From contig NZ_LFVY01000024.1 of assembly GCF_001050155.1 (NCBI RefSeq), forward strand, positions 1 to 61,244: a DNA stretch of 61,244 nucleotides, read 5' to 3'. Below the pieces are notes generated by a model that saw only the letters and a program-made list of their open reading frames with translations, searched no databases and was not told the DNA's origin. The stretch comes from Nitratireductor soli (GTDB taxonomy: Bacteria > Pseudomonadota > Alphaproteobacteria > Rhizobiales > Rhizobiaceae). The position numbers were made by a program, and so were the translations under genes. Positions 26,524 through 37,355 of the stretch are shown here, piece by piece; within the stretch, counting starts at the first letter, position 1, and every line of letters begins with the position of its first letter.

Positions 26524-26612
26524 CCACGATCCTCTGGATCGTGGCGCAACAACGGGTTGCAAGTTTCGCCAAATTGCGCAGTCTATCCATTGACTTGGGC
26601 CATTGACTTGGG
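26524..26612. promoter_or_regulatory. Structured upstream region of the TAXI TRAP operon
   Basis: Three features lie in the 400-base gap before the transporter. CCACGATCC/GGATCGTGG forms a hairpin at 26524-26544. GCAAC at 26546-26550 and GTTGC at 26556-26560 are inverted around five bases, close to the half-sites of the operator at 24101-24118. CCATTGACTTGGG occurs twice in direct tandem at 26587-26599 and 26600-26612. I see no gene in 26451-26773. Confidence 0.45.
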
Positions 26613-26773
26613 GCGGGGGCCGTTTCACGCTTCCGGTTCAGGCCTTTGTGGACTGCGCATCGCCGGGCATATCGCGCGCGATGTCCGGCCGCGGTGGTCG
26701 GTCCTGAAAGGCTGAACCACCGTTCGACGTGCACGCATTCGCTAACGCGTAAACATCAGTAGGGAGACGTATA

Positions 26774-27754
26774 ATGAAACCCAATCGCATTCTCGGATTT
26801 GGCCTTGCGGCCGGGATGCTTGGCTCGCTGGCTGCCGGTGCGGCCAGTGCACAGGAGCAACGCTTCGTATCCGTCGGCACTGGCGGCGTGACGGGCGTCT
26901 ATTATCCGGTGGGCGGCGCAATCTGCCGCCTGATGAACCAGACGCGCAAGGAGCACGGCATTCGCTGCTCGGTCGAATCGACCGGCGGCTCGGTGTTCAA
27001 CGTCAACGCCATCAAGGGCGGCGACCTGGAATTCGGCGTGGCGCAGTCCGACGTGCAGTACAACGCGTCCAAGGGCGAAGGCGCGTTTGCCGATGGCGGT
27101 GCGCATGACAAGCTGCGTGCGGTCTTCTCGCTGCATGCCGAGCCGCTGACGGTCGTGGCGCGCAAGGAGGCCGGCATTGCCTCCTTCGACGATCTGAAGG
27201 GCAAGCGCGTCAACATCGGCAATCCCGGCTCCGGCCAGCGGGCGCTGATGGACCTCCTGATCGCCGAGAAGGGCTGGACCAACGCCGACTTCGCCGTTGC
27301 CGCCGAACTGGCGCCTGCCGAGCAGAGCGCCCAGCTTTGCGACAACAACATCGACGCCTTCGCCTACACGGTCGGCCATCCGGCGGGCGCCATCCAGGAG
27401 GCGACCACCACCTGTGACAGCGTGATCGTTCCGGTCGAGGGCGAGGTCGTCGACAAGCTGGTTGCCGACAACCCGTACTACTTCAAGGCGGTGATCCCCG
27501 GCGGCATGTATCGCGGCACGGACAATGACGTGAACACCTTCGGCGTCGGCGCCACGGTCGTCACCTCGGCCGACGTGCCGGACGAGGTCGTGACGGCCTT
27601 CGTCGAAGCCGTGTTCAAGGACTTCGACGCCTTCAAGGGCCTGCACCCGGCGCTCGCCAACCTGACGCCGGAAAGCATGGTCAGCCAGGGCAATTCGGCT
27701 CCGATGCATCCGGCCGCCGAAGCCTATTACAAGGAAAAGGGCTGGTTGAAGTAG
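26774..27754 (+). CDS. TAXI-family TRAP solute-binding protein
   Basis: A 326-residue periplasmic protein with a signal peptide ending near ASAQ (residue 27). The TAXI family signature is clear in [25 protein letters not shown] at the mature N-terminus and in [14 protein letters not shown] near residue 90. AGGGAGA precedes the ATG. It binds the solute for the fused permease encoded downstream. TAXI systems often carry glutamate, alpha-ketoglutarate or other small carboxylates, but the specificity here is unknown. A strong terminator-like hairpin after the gene would keep binding-protein levels above permease levels. Confidence 0.93.
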   Translation: MKPNRILGFGLAAGMLGSLAAGAASAQEQRFVSVGTGGVTGVYYPVGGAICRLMNQTRKEHGIRCSVESTGGSVFNVNAIKGGDLEFGVAQSDVQYNASKGEGAFADGGAHDKLRAVFSLHAEPLTVVARKEAGIASFDDLKGKRVNIGNPGSGQRALMDLLIAEKGWTNADFAVAAELAPAEQSAQLCDNNIDAFAYTVGHPAGAIQEATTTCDSVIVPVEGEVVDKLVADNPYYFKAVIPGGMYRGTDNDVNTFGVGATVVTSADVPDEVVTAFVEAVFKDFDAFKGLHPALANLTPESMVSQGNSAPMHPAAEAYYKEKGWLK

Positions 27755-27769
27755 CACGACAACATTCGA

Positions 27770-27800
27770 GGGCGCCCGCATGCCGGGCGCCCTTTCTCTC
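27770..27800 (+). terminator. Hairpin with T-rich tail after the TAXI gene
   Basis: GGGCGCCCG (27770-27778) pairs exactly with CGGGCGCCC (27784-27792) around CATGC, followed by TTTCTCTC. It is a good intrinsic terminator or attenuator 15 bases past the stop. The permease genes downstream then depend on read-through or on a promoter in the 40 bases that remain. Confidence 0.75.
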
Positions 27801-27838
27801 CCTGAAAATTAAAACGGTTCATAAGGGGACACGGGGAC

Positions 27839-30532
<2,694 letters not shown>

Positions 30533-30545
30533 GGGAGTGGCACAG

Positions 30546-30971
30546 ATGTACAAGGACATCCTCGTTTCCATCGACCTGGGCAACGCGGAAGACGAGGTCC
30601 GGACCCTGGAGACGGCGATCGACTATGCGAAGGCCTTCGGCAGCCGCCTGCACGTGATGACGGTGGTGCCCGACTACGGCATGTCCATCGTCGGCGGCTT
30701 CTTTCCCAAGGGGCACGAGCAGGAGGCCATCGAGCACACCAACAAGGCGCTGCACGCGTTCACCAAGAAGCATGTGCCCGACGGTATCAAGCATCGCCAC
30801 ATCGTCGGCCATGGCTCGATCTATCGCGAGATTCTGCGCTACGCGACCGAGATCAAGGCCGATCTCATCGTCCTGTCGGCCAAGCGGCCAAGCCCCGAGG
30901 ATTACCTGATCGGCCCCAACGCGGCGCGCGTCGTCCGCCACGCACTGATCTCCGTCCTGGTCGTGCGCTGA
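30546..30971 (+). CDS. Universal stress protein (UspA family), TRAP-associated
   Basis: A 141-residue UspA-fold protein. The family start YKDILVSIDLGN and the ATP-binding type motif in the C-terminal part (LIVLSAKRPSPEDYLIGPNAARVVRHALISVLVVR, with G-x9-G replaced by a divergent loop) are visible. GGGAG precedes the ATG at 30546 by eight bases; 15 upstream in-frame codons overlap the permease gene and are not needed. It is the last gene of the TAXI operon. The ectoine transporter TeaABC of Halomonas has a similar USP partner, TeaD, that lowers transport, so a regulatory role on this permease is likely. It converges on ccoS. Confidence 0.88.
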   Translation: MYKDILVSIDLGNAEDEVRTLETAIDYAKAFGSRLHVMTVVPDYGMSIVGGFFPKGHEQEAIEHTNKALHAFTKKHVPDGIKHRHIVGHGSIYREILRYATEIKADLIVLSAKRPSPEDYLIGPNAARVVRHALISVLVVR

Positions 30972-30995
30972 GGCACGGAGCGCGCGCTGCCGTCC

Positions 30996-31154
30996 TTAGT
31001 CCCGCTTGAGCGGGGCTTCTTCCTCGATGAGGATGCGCTCGGCCGCGCCGTCGAGATCGTCGTACTGGCCGCTTTTCAGCGACCATAGAAAGGCGATCAG
31101 GCCGACCGCGCCGAGGAACAGCGCCACCGGGATCAGGATCGCGAGATTTGTCAT
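30996..31154 (-). CDS. ccoS: cbb3 oxidase assembly protein CcoS
   Basis: A 52-residue membrane protein with one N-terminal helix (residues 4-25) followed by the family pattern SLKSGQYDDLDGAAERIL and an acidic-basic tail. CcoS is needed to insert haem and copper into the catalytic subunit of cbb3 oxidase. The start at 31154 overlaps the ccoI stop (ATGA), which together with the motif fixes this short gene. It is the last gene of the ccoGHIS unit and converges on the stress protein gene, 24 bases away. Confidence 0.94.
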   Translation of the reverse strand: MTNLAILIPVALFLGAVGLIAFLWSLKSGQYDDLDGAAERILIEEEAPLKRD

Positions 31155-33442
31155 GCGGCGGCCTCCATCAGCGGTGCGGCGGCGGCATCCGATGCTTGCT
31201 GGCCGGCAAAGCTGGCGCTCAGCAATTCCTTGTCGGTGCGCAGGCGCAACGCATTGCCGATGACGATCAGCGAGGACAGCGACATGGCCACCGCCGCGAC
31301 GAGCGGCGTGACATGGCCGGACACGGCGATCGGCACGGCCAGAAGATTGTAGCCCACCGCCAGGGCGAAGTTCTGCCGGATCAACCGGCCCGCCCGCAGC
31401 GCGATGTCGCGCGCCAGCGGCACGGCCAGGAGATTGTCGCGCAGGAAGACGAAATCGGCGGCATTGCGGCCGATGTCGGCGGCGGTTGCCGGCGCCATGG
31501 AAACATGCGCCGCCGCCAGCGCCGGGGCGTCGTTCAGCCCGTCGCCGACCATCAGCACCTTGCGGCCGGCGGCGGCCAGCGCTTCCATCCGCGCCAGCTT
31601 CTCGCCGGGCAGGACGCCGGCCGCCCGCGCGGCGATGCCCAGCCGGTCGGCGACCGCGTCCACCTGTGCCTGGCTGTCGCCCGACATGATTTCCATGCCG
31701 ATGCCCTGCTCGCCCAGATGCAGGAGCGCCGGCGCGGCACCTGGCCGCAACTGGTCCTCGAAACGGAACTCGGCCAAGGTGCGGCCATTCTGCACCAGCA
31801 CGGTGCCGCTCAGCGCCGTGCCCGCGGCACAGGTGTCCTGGAGCGCCCATTTGGCCCGGCCGAGCCGCCAGGTCGCGCCGTCGAGGCGGGCCTCGATGCC
31901 GAGGCCGGGAAGCTCGTTCACGCTGTCGAAATTGAACGCCCTGGCGGCGCGTCCATCGGCGGCCCGGACAATGGCGCGCGAGAAGGGATGGCGCGAATGC
32001 GCGGCGATGGCGGCGGCGAGCGCCAGGGTCGTCGCGCCAAGCTGGTTGGCGTTCTTCAATTGCGGGACGCCGAGCGTCAACGTCCCGGTCTTGTCGAACA
32101 CGGCATGATCGATTTCGGCAAGCCGCTCCATCGCCGCGCCGTCCTTGACCATGATGCCGTTCTCGAACAGGCGGCGGGCGGCGACCACCTGGACGATGGG
32201 CACGGCCAGGCCCAGCGCGCAGGGGCAGGTGATGATCAGCACGGCGATGGCGATGGTGATGGCCCGGTGCCAGTCTCCGGTGGCGGCGAGCCAGCCGGCG
32301 AAAGTGAGAAAGGCGGCCGCGTGAACGACCGGCGCGTAGAGCGCCGAGGCGCGGTCGGCAAGGCGGCGGTAACGGGCCCTTCCGCCTTCGGCCGCCTCCA
32401 TCAGGCGCACCATCTCGGCCAGGAAGGACTTGTCCGCCACGGCCACCGCCCGCATGACGAGCGGCTGGGTGAGGTTGAGCATGCCGGCGCGGACCTCTGC
32501 TCCGGGACCCACATCCTGCGGGGCGCTCTCGCCTGTCGCCATGGAGCAATCGAGCGCGGAATGGCCGCGCAGGATGGTTCCATCGACGGGCACGCGCTCG
32601 CCGGCGGCGATGACCAGCCGCATGCCGGGCCGGATCTCCTGCAGGGGAAGGTAGTCGCGGCTGCCATCCTGGCCGATCACCATGGCGCCGCGCGGCGCCA
32701 GCCGCGCCAGGCCGGCAACGGCGGTGCGTGCCCGCTCGCGCATCACATGGTCGAGCGTGCGGCCGATCAGCAGGAAGAACAGCAGGGAAACCGAGGCGTC
32801 GAAATAGGCATGCGGGCCATGATTGATCGTCTCGTAGAGGCTGAGGCCATAGGCAAGCGCGACGCCCAGCGCGATCGGCACATCCATGTTCATGCGCCCA
32901 TGGCCGAGTGCGCTCCAGGCGGAGCGGAAGAAGATGCCGCCAGCGAAGAACAGGGCGGGAAGGGCGATCAGCGCCGACAGCCAGTGGAACAGGTCGCGCG
33001 TCGCTTCTTCCGCGCCGGACCAGACGGATACGGACAGGAGCATGATGTTGCCGGCGGCAAAGCCGGCAATGGCCACGGCGCGGATCAGCTCCGACAGGAC
33101 GGGATCCTTGCCGGTCTCGCCGCCCTCGAAAAGATGCGCGGCATAGCCGAGCCTGTTGAGCGTTTCGACAAATGGCGGCAAGGCACCCTCGCGCCATTTG
33201 ACGCTGACGCGCCTGGTCGACAGATTGACCCGTGCGGTCGTCACGCCTTCAAGTCCGCCAAGCGCGCGCTCGATGGCCTGGATGCAGGCGCCGCAATGCA
33301 CGCCGGGCACCGCCAGATCGGTTTGCATGAGCCCGCCGCCGACCGGCCGGCTGGCCAGTCGGATTTCCTCGGCGCCGGGTCCCGCCGCGCCCGTGCCGGC
33401 GGCATCCAGTGCGCCTTGGCTGCCGGGCGCGCAACAGCTCAT
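31151..33442 (-). CDS. ccoI: Copper-translocating P-type ATPase CcoI/FixI
   Basis: A 763-residue P1B-type ATPase that supplies copper for cbb3 oxidase assembly. It has a Cys pair near the N-terminus (MSCC), a heavy-metal domain with Cys50 and Cys53 in GVHCGAC, transmembrane helices, the ion-path motif CPCALGLAVP near residue 404, the phosphorylation site DKTGTLT near 449 and GDGLNDAPALAAA near 645. The start at 33442 overlaps the ccoH stop by four bases. The frame remains open upstream but that part is antisense to or within ccoH. CcoI-type pumps are slow exporters that load copper to periplasmic acceptors, not detoxification pumps. Confidence 0.96.
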   Translation of the reverse strand: MSCCAPGSQGALDAAGTGAAGPGAEEIRLASRPVGGGLMQTDLAVPGVHCGACIQAIERALGGLEGVTTARVNLSTRRVSVKWREGALPPFVETLNRLGYAAHLFEGGETGKDPVLSELIRAVAIAGFAAGNIMLLSVSVWSGAEEATRDLFHWLSALIALPALFFAGGIFFRSAWSALGHGRMNMDVPIALGVALAYGLSLYETINHGPHAYFDASVSLLFFLLIGRTLDHVMRERARTAVAGLARLAPRGAMVIGQDGSRDYLPLQEIRPGMRLVIAAGERVPVDGTILRGHSALDCSMATGESAPQDVGPGAEVRAGMLNLTQPLVMRAVAVADKSFLAEMVRLMEAAEGGRARYRRLADRASALYAPVVHAAAFLTFAGWLAATGDWHRAITIAIAVLIITCPCALGLAVPIVQVVAARRLFENGIMVKDGAAMERLAEIDHAVFDKTGTLTLGVPQLKNANQLGATTLALAAAIAAHSRHPFSRAIVRAADGRAARAFNFDSVNELPGLGIEARLDGATWRLGRAKWALQDTCAAGTALSGTVLVQNGRTLAEFRFEDQLRPGAAPALLHLGEQGIGMEIMSGDSQAQVDAVADRLGIAARAAGVLPGEKLARMEALAAAGRKVLMVGDGLNDAPALAAAHVSMAPATAADIGRNAADFVFLRDNLLAVPLARDIALRAGRLIRQNFALAVGYNLLAVPIAVSGHVTPLVAAVAMSLSSLIVIGNALRLRTDKELLSASFAGQQASDAAAAPLMEAAA

Positions 33443-33936
33443 CTCAATGCTCCGTTTAAGATGACGATGCGGCGCACGTCGCGATAGGGATGGTCGAGCC
33501 CGGCATCCGCCTCGATCTTCACCACCCAGGTGCCGTCTCCCGGTCCGTGCGCGGCGGAGAAGCCGCCATCGCCGTCGACCGTCATGGCAAGCGAGACATC
33601 CTCGTCGGCGGTCACGGGCCGGTGCATGGTGACGCGCACATCGTCGAGGTGGATCGGGCTGCCGCCGGCATCCGTCAGGCGATAGGTGACGACCCCGTCC
33701 GAAACGCCGAGCGCTCCCTGCCAACCGAGCGCCGCCTGGGCCCGCCCTTCCGCCGCCCGCTCGTTGAAGGTCTGGCTGGCGACGTAGGAGTTCTGGACGA
33801 TCAGCCCGGTCCAGCTCGAATTGGCCAGGAAGGCCATGGTGAAGTTGACGGCGATGATGACACCGAAGAAGGCGAGCATGATGAAAAGCATGTGTCGCCC
33901 GGTGAATTCCTTCTGCCGGCCTGTTCCCTCGCTCAT
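33439..33936 (-). CDS. fixH: FixH/CcoH cbb3 assembly protein
   Basis: A 165-residue membrane-anchored protein with one helix near residues 16-36 (MLFIMLAFFGVIIAVNFTMA) and a periplasmic domain containing the typical NSYVASQTFNERAAEGRAQAALGW. FixH is required for stable cbb3 oxidase assembly and interacts with CcoN. It overlaps both neighbours by four bases (ATGA junctions), so ccoG, ccoH, ccoI and ccoS are translated as a coupled series. Length is typical of rhizobial FixH. Confidence 0.94.
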   Translation of the reverse strand: MSEGTGRQKEFTGRHMLFIMLAFFGVIIAVNFTMAFLANSSWTGLIVQNSYVASQTFNERAAEGRAQAALGWQGALGVSDGVVTYRLTDAGGSPIHLDDVRVTMHRPVTADEDVSLAMTVDGDGGFSAAHGPGDGTWVVKIEADAGLDHPYRDVRRIVILNGALR

Positions 33937-35492
33937 CGTGCGCCCTCCGGTGTGTTGAATGTGGCCTGGTAGACATCGCGTTCGAAACTGGCCTTGTCTT
34001 CGACGACGAAGCTGAAACGTTCATTGACGCCGGTGACGCGTTCCATGGGAAGACGGACAAAGATCCGCACTTCGCGCAGCCGGTCGGGATCCACCGGCAC
34101 AGCCAGCGAGCGGCCTTCCGGCTGGTCGATGCCGACACCTTGCATTGTCGCTCCCGGCAATCCCTCGAGCGACAGGAAGATGACGCGCGGCTCGGGGATC
34201 ATGTTGAGCAGCTTGACCGTATAGCCATTGCGCACCGCGCCGTCGGAGAGGAGGACGAATTGCGGGTTGCGGTCGTGCAGGACATTGACCTCCAGCCGGT
34301 CGCGCGTCAGCAGGGCATAGAGCATGACCAGACCCGCCAGCGACCAGGCGCAGAAATAGACGAGGGTGCGTGGCCGGAAGATCTTCCGCCAGTGGAACTG
34401 GGCGATCCTGCCGGACAGCGCGCCGCCGGCGTCGCGCACGCGGGCCGGCCGTATGACGTCGGTTCCGCCCGCCGTCGCCAGCGCCATATTGGCGTTGTAG
34501 TCGGACAGGGTGGCGTAGGAGATCAGCCCGCGCTCGCGGCCGGTCTTGTCCATCACGCTGTCGCAGGCGTCGATGCACAGGGCGCAGGTGATGCATTCGA
34601 GCTGCTGGCCGTCGCGGATGTCGATGCCCATCGGGCAGACCGCAACGCAGGCGTTGCAGTCCACGCAATCGCCGACGCTCTCGCCGGCGGCGGCCATTTT
34701 CTTGGCGTGGCGCGAGCGCGGTTCGCCACGCCAGTCATTGTAGGTGACCGTCAGCGAATTCTCGTCGAGCATCGCCGCCTGGATGCGCGGCCATGGGCAC
34801 ATGTAGATGCAGACCTGCTCGCGCATCAGACCGCCGAAGAGATAGGTGGTGGCCGTCAGGACGGCGATCGTCATATAGGCAACGGGCGCGGCCCGGCCGG
34901 TGAAGATGTCGACCAGAAGCGTCGGCGCATCGGCGAAATAGAACACCCAGGCGCCGCCCGTGGCGGCGGCGATCACCACCCAGATCAGGTGTTTCGAGAA
35001 CCGCTTGGCAAGCTTGCCCATCGACCAACTGGCGCCATCAAGCTTGATGCGTGCGTTGCGGTCGCCTTCGACGGCGCGTTCGACGACCAGGAACAGATCG
35101 ACCCAGACGGTCTGCGGGCAGGTGTAGCCGCACCAGGCGCGGCCGACGGTGGAGGTGATCAGGAACAGGCCGATGCCGGCCATCACCAGAAGGCCCGCCA
35201 CATAGAAGAATTCCTGCGGCCAGATTTCGATGAAGAAGAAGTAGAAGCGCCGGTTGGCGAGATCGACGAGCACCGCCTGGTCGGGCGCGTAGGGACCGCG
35301 GTCCCAGCGCAGCCAGGGCGTCAGGTAATAGATGCCCAGCGTGATGGCCATGATCAGCCACTTGAAGCGGCGGAACTGGCCCGATGCGCGTTTGGGGAAA
35401 ATCTTCTTCCGCGGCGCATAGAGCGGCTGCCGGCGCCCGGCGGCGTTGACGGCTTCGGCGTCGATGCGTTCGATTTCGGTCTGGCTCAGCAT
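33933..35492 (-). CDS. ccoG: Cytochrome c oxidase accessory protein CcoG/FixG
   Basis: A 519-residue membrane ferredoxin-like protein that reduces copper for cbb3 assembly. Helices are near residues 35-55 and 75-110. Two cysteine clusters, CVDCNACVAVCP and CITCALCIDACD (about residues 270-310), hold 4Fe-4S centres. A C-terminal Ig-like domain follows (LSDGAVRNGYTVKLLN). I start at the ATG at 35492: its MLSQTEIERIDAEAV matches rhizobial FixG N-termini. The in-frame TTG at 35540 lies inside a perfect FNR/FixK box and cannot be the start if that box is used. No ribosome site is obvious before this ATG. Confidence 0.94.
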   Translation of the reverse strand: MLSQTEIERIDAEAVNAAGRRQPLYAPRKKIFPKRASGQFRRFKWLIMAITLGIYYLTPWLRWDRGPYAPDQAVLVDLANRRFYFFFIEIWPQEFFYVAGLLVMAGIGLFLITSTVGRAWCGYTCPQTVWVDLFLVVERAVEGDRNARIKLDGASWSMGKLAKRFSKHLIWVVIAAATGGAWVFYFADAPTLLVDIFTGRAAPVAYMTIAVLTATTYLFGGLMREQVCIYMCPWPRIQAAMLDENSLTVTYNDWRGEPRSRHAKKMAAAGESVGDCVDCNACVAVCPMGIDIRDGQQLECITCALCIDACDSVMDKTGRERGLISYATLSDYNANMALATAGGTDVIRPARVRDAGGALSGRIAQFHWRKIFRPRTLVYFCAWSLAGLVMLYALLTRDRLEVNVLHDRNPQFVLLSDGAVRNGYTVKLLNMIPEPRVIFLSLEGLPGATMQGVGIDQPEGRSLAVPVDPDRLREVRIFVRLPMERVTGVNERFSFVVEDKASFERDVYQATFNTPEGAR

Positions 35493-35526
35493 GGGATGGA
35501 TATGGACCGGTAACGGGGTGGGGGCC

Positions 35527-35540
35527 TTGATCGAGATCAA
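35527..35540 (-). promoter_or_regulatory. FNR/FixK box upstream of ccoG
   Basis: TTGATCGAGATCAA matches the TTGAT-N4-ATCAA consensus at all ten fixed positions. It lies 35 bases upstream of the ccoG ATG. A separate micro-oxygen promoter for ccoGHIS is the simple reading. The activator is presumably the FixK encoded at 43532-44212. Confidence 0.85.
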
Positions 35541-35584
35541 GACGGCGAACGGGTTCCATTGCTGCCGTTACGGCCGATTGCAGC

Positions 35585-36448
35585 CTATTCCCCGCCGCCG
35601 AGCGAATGGACATAGACGGAGAGCTGCTTGACCGTGGCGTCGCCCAGACGCGCCTGCCAGGCGGGCATCACACCGTGCCTGGGGGTGCGCACCTGCGCTG
35701 CGATCTCGGCCTCGCTCGATCCATAGAACCAGATCGCATCGGCCAGATTGGGCGCGCCGAAAGCAATGTCGCCCTTGCCCTCCGCGCCATGGCAGGAGGC
35801 GCAGTTGTCGGCATAGACCCGCGCGCCGGCCTCAGCCAATGCGGCATCCGACGGGGTGCCGGTCAGGGAGGCCACATGGGCCGCCACCTGGCGTACCTCC
35901 AAGGGGCTCAGAATCTCGCCGAAGGCGGGCATTTCGGAAAAATGCGTTTCGTCGTCGCCGGCAAACCGCACACCATGGGCAATCGTCCGGCGGATCGTCT
36001 CGATGTCGCCGCCCCACAGCCAGTCGTCGTCGTTCAGGTTCGGATAGCCGGCCGAGCCTTGCGCGCCGGAACCATGGCATTGCGAGCAATTCACCTTGAA
36101 GGCGGCCGCGCCCGCCGCGGTGGCGAAGCGGCGCAGCGTCTCGTCGGCCAGGATCTCCTCGACCGGCTTCTCGGCAATGGCCGCGCGCAGCTCGGCCTGG
36201 CTGGCGGCGACAACGCTAAGCTCCGTCGCCAGCTCCTGCCGGCTCGAATAGCCCAGCACGCCCTTGGTCGCCGAGCTGATCATCGGCCAGGCCGGATAGG
36301 CGATCGTGTAGGCCAGTGCCCAGGCGATGGTGGCGTAGAAGGTCCAGAGCCACCAGCGCGGCATCGGGTTGTCGAGTTCCTTGATGCCGTCCCACTCATG
36401 ACCGGTTGTCGAGACGCCGGTAATCTCGTCGATGTTTTTCTCACTCAT
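35585..36448 (-). CDS. ccoP: cbb3 cytochrome oxidase subunit III (di-haem CcoP/FixP)
   Basis: A 287-residue membrane-anchored cytochrome with one helix near residues 33-58 and two haem c domains, CSQCH at 121-125 and CASCH at 216-220. Axial methionines are likely in SEMPAFGE (about 173) and GVMPAWQ (about 264). It carries electrons from the cytochrome c pool to the catalytic subunit. The ATG lies two bases after the ccoQ stop. Length agrees with rhizobial FixP. Confidence 0.96.
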   Translation of the reverse strand: MSEKNIDEITGVSTTGHEWDGIKELDNPMPRWWLWTFYATIAWALAYTIAYPAWPMISSATKGVLGYSSRQELATELSVVAASQAELRAAIAEKPVEEILADETLRRFATAAGAAAFKVNCSQCHGSGAQGSAGYPNLNDDDWLWGGDIETIRRTIAHGVRFAGDDETHFSEMPAFGEILSPLEVRQVAAHVASLTGTPSDAALAEAGARVYADNCASCHGAEGKGDIAFGAPNLADAIWFYGSSEAEIAAQVRTPRHGVMPAWQARLGDATVKQLSVYVHSLGGGE

Positions 36449-36449
36449 C

Positions 36450-36599
36450 TCAATCGTCCTTCAGCGGGATGCGGGCGGCTTCCTCGGCGTTCTTCCTGCT
36501 GCCGGGGCGGAAGGCGAACAGGACCGCGCCGACGAAGAACACGGCCATGAAGAGCAGCCCCCAGCTGTCGGCGAATTGGCGCATTGCGGTGTAATCCAT
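36450..36599 (-). CDS. ccoQ: cbb3 cytochrome oxidase subunit CcoQ/FixQ
   Basis: A 49-residue membrane protein found by translating the gap between ccoO and ccoP. The start MDYTAMRQFADSWGLLFMAV and the helix up to FAFRPGSRK are typical of CcoQ, which stabilises the cbb3 complex. GGAG lies a few bases before the ATG (positions 36606-36609 read on the minus strand). It fits exactly between ccoO (stop at 36612) and ccoP (start at 36448), completing the ccoNOQP set. Confidence 0.95.
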   Translation of the reverse strand: MDYTAMRQFADSWGLLFMAVFFVGAVLFAFRPGSRKNAEEAARIPLKDD

Positions 36600-36611
36600 G
36601 GACGGCGCTCC

Positions 36612-37343
36612 TTATCGGTAACCGGCGGCTTCGTCGTAGGTCGAGAAATCGACCAGCGTGCCGAGCATCTGCAGATAGGCGACCAGCGCATCCATCTCCG
36701 TCAGCGCCTTGGGATTGCCATCGAGATCGCCGGTGACGACCTTGGGATAGCGCGCCTCGAGGCCGGACGTGTCCGCGTCCGGATCGGCCTGCGCGCGAAG
36801 GTCCTGATTGGCGTTGGCGATCATCTCTTCCGTGTAGGGCACGCCGACGCGCACGTTGGCGATGAGCTCGGTCGAGAAATCGCGCACCTCGAGCGGCGTG
36901 TCCTTCAGGAAGGCGTAGCTCGGCATCACCGATTCCGGCACCACCGAGCGCGGCGCGATCAGATGGTCGACATGCCAGGTGTTCGAGTAGCGCCCGCCGA
37001 CACGGGCAAGGTCCGGCCCGGTGCGCTTCGACCCCCATTGGAACGGATGATCGTACATGGATTCTGCCGCCAGGCTGTAGTTGCCGTAGCGCTCCACCTC
37101 GTCGCGGAAGGGGCGGATCATCTGGCTATGGCAGGTGTAGCAGCCCTCGCGGACATAGATGTTGCGGCCGGCAAGCTCGAGCGGTGAATAAGGCCGCATG
37201 CCCTCGACCTTCTCGATGGTGTTTTCCAGGTAGAACAGCGGGGCGATCTCGACGATGCCGCCAATGGTGACCACGAGGAACGAGCCCACCAGCAGCAAGG
37301 TCGCGTTCTTTTCGATGATCGCGTGTTTGTCCAGCAATGCCAT
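36612..37343 (-). CDS. ccoO: cbb3 cytochrome oxidase subunit II (mono-haem CcoO/FixO)
   Basis: A 243-residue membrane cytochrome with one N-terminal helix ([20 protein letters not shown], about residues 16-36) and a haem c site CYTCH at 68-72 followed by [15 protein letters not shown], a CcoO hallmark. Axial methionine lies probably in [17 protein letters not shown] precedes the ATG. Length matches FixO. It is 12 bases downstream of ccoN. Confidence 0.97.
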   Translation of the reverse strand: MALLDKHAIIEKNATLLLVGSFLVVTIGGIVEIAPLFYLENTIEKVEGMRPYSPLELAGRNIYVREGCYTCHSQMIRPFRDEVERYGNYSLAAESMYDHPFQWGSKRTGPDLARVGGRYSNTWHVDHLIAPRSVVPESVMPSYAFLKDTPLEVRDFSTELIANVRVGVPYTEEMIANANQDLRAQADPDADTSGLEARYPKVVTGDLDGNPKALTEMDALVAYLQMLGTLVDFSTYDEAAGYR

Positions 37344-37355
37344 CGCTATGGCTCC

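Noticed and set aside
31148-33487. A 779-codon open frame antisense to ccoI
   Set aside because: The ccoI protein has all P-type ATPase motifs, while the antisense product is low-complexity Arg/Gly/His-rich sequence without a family.
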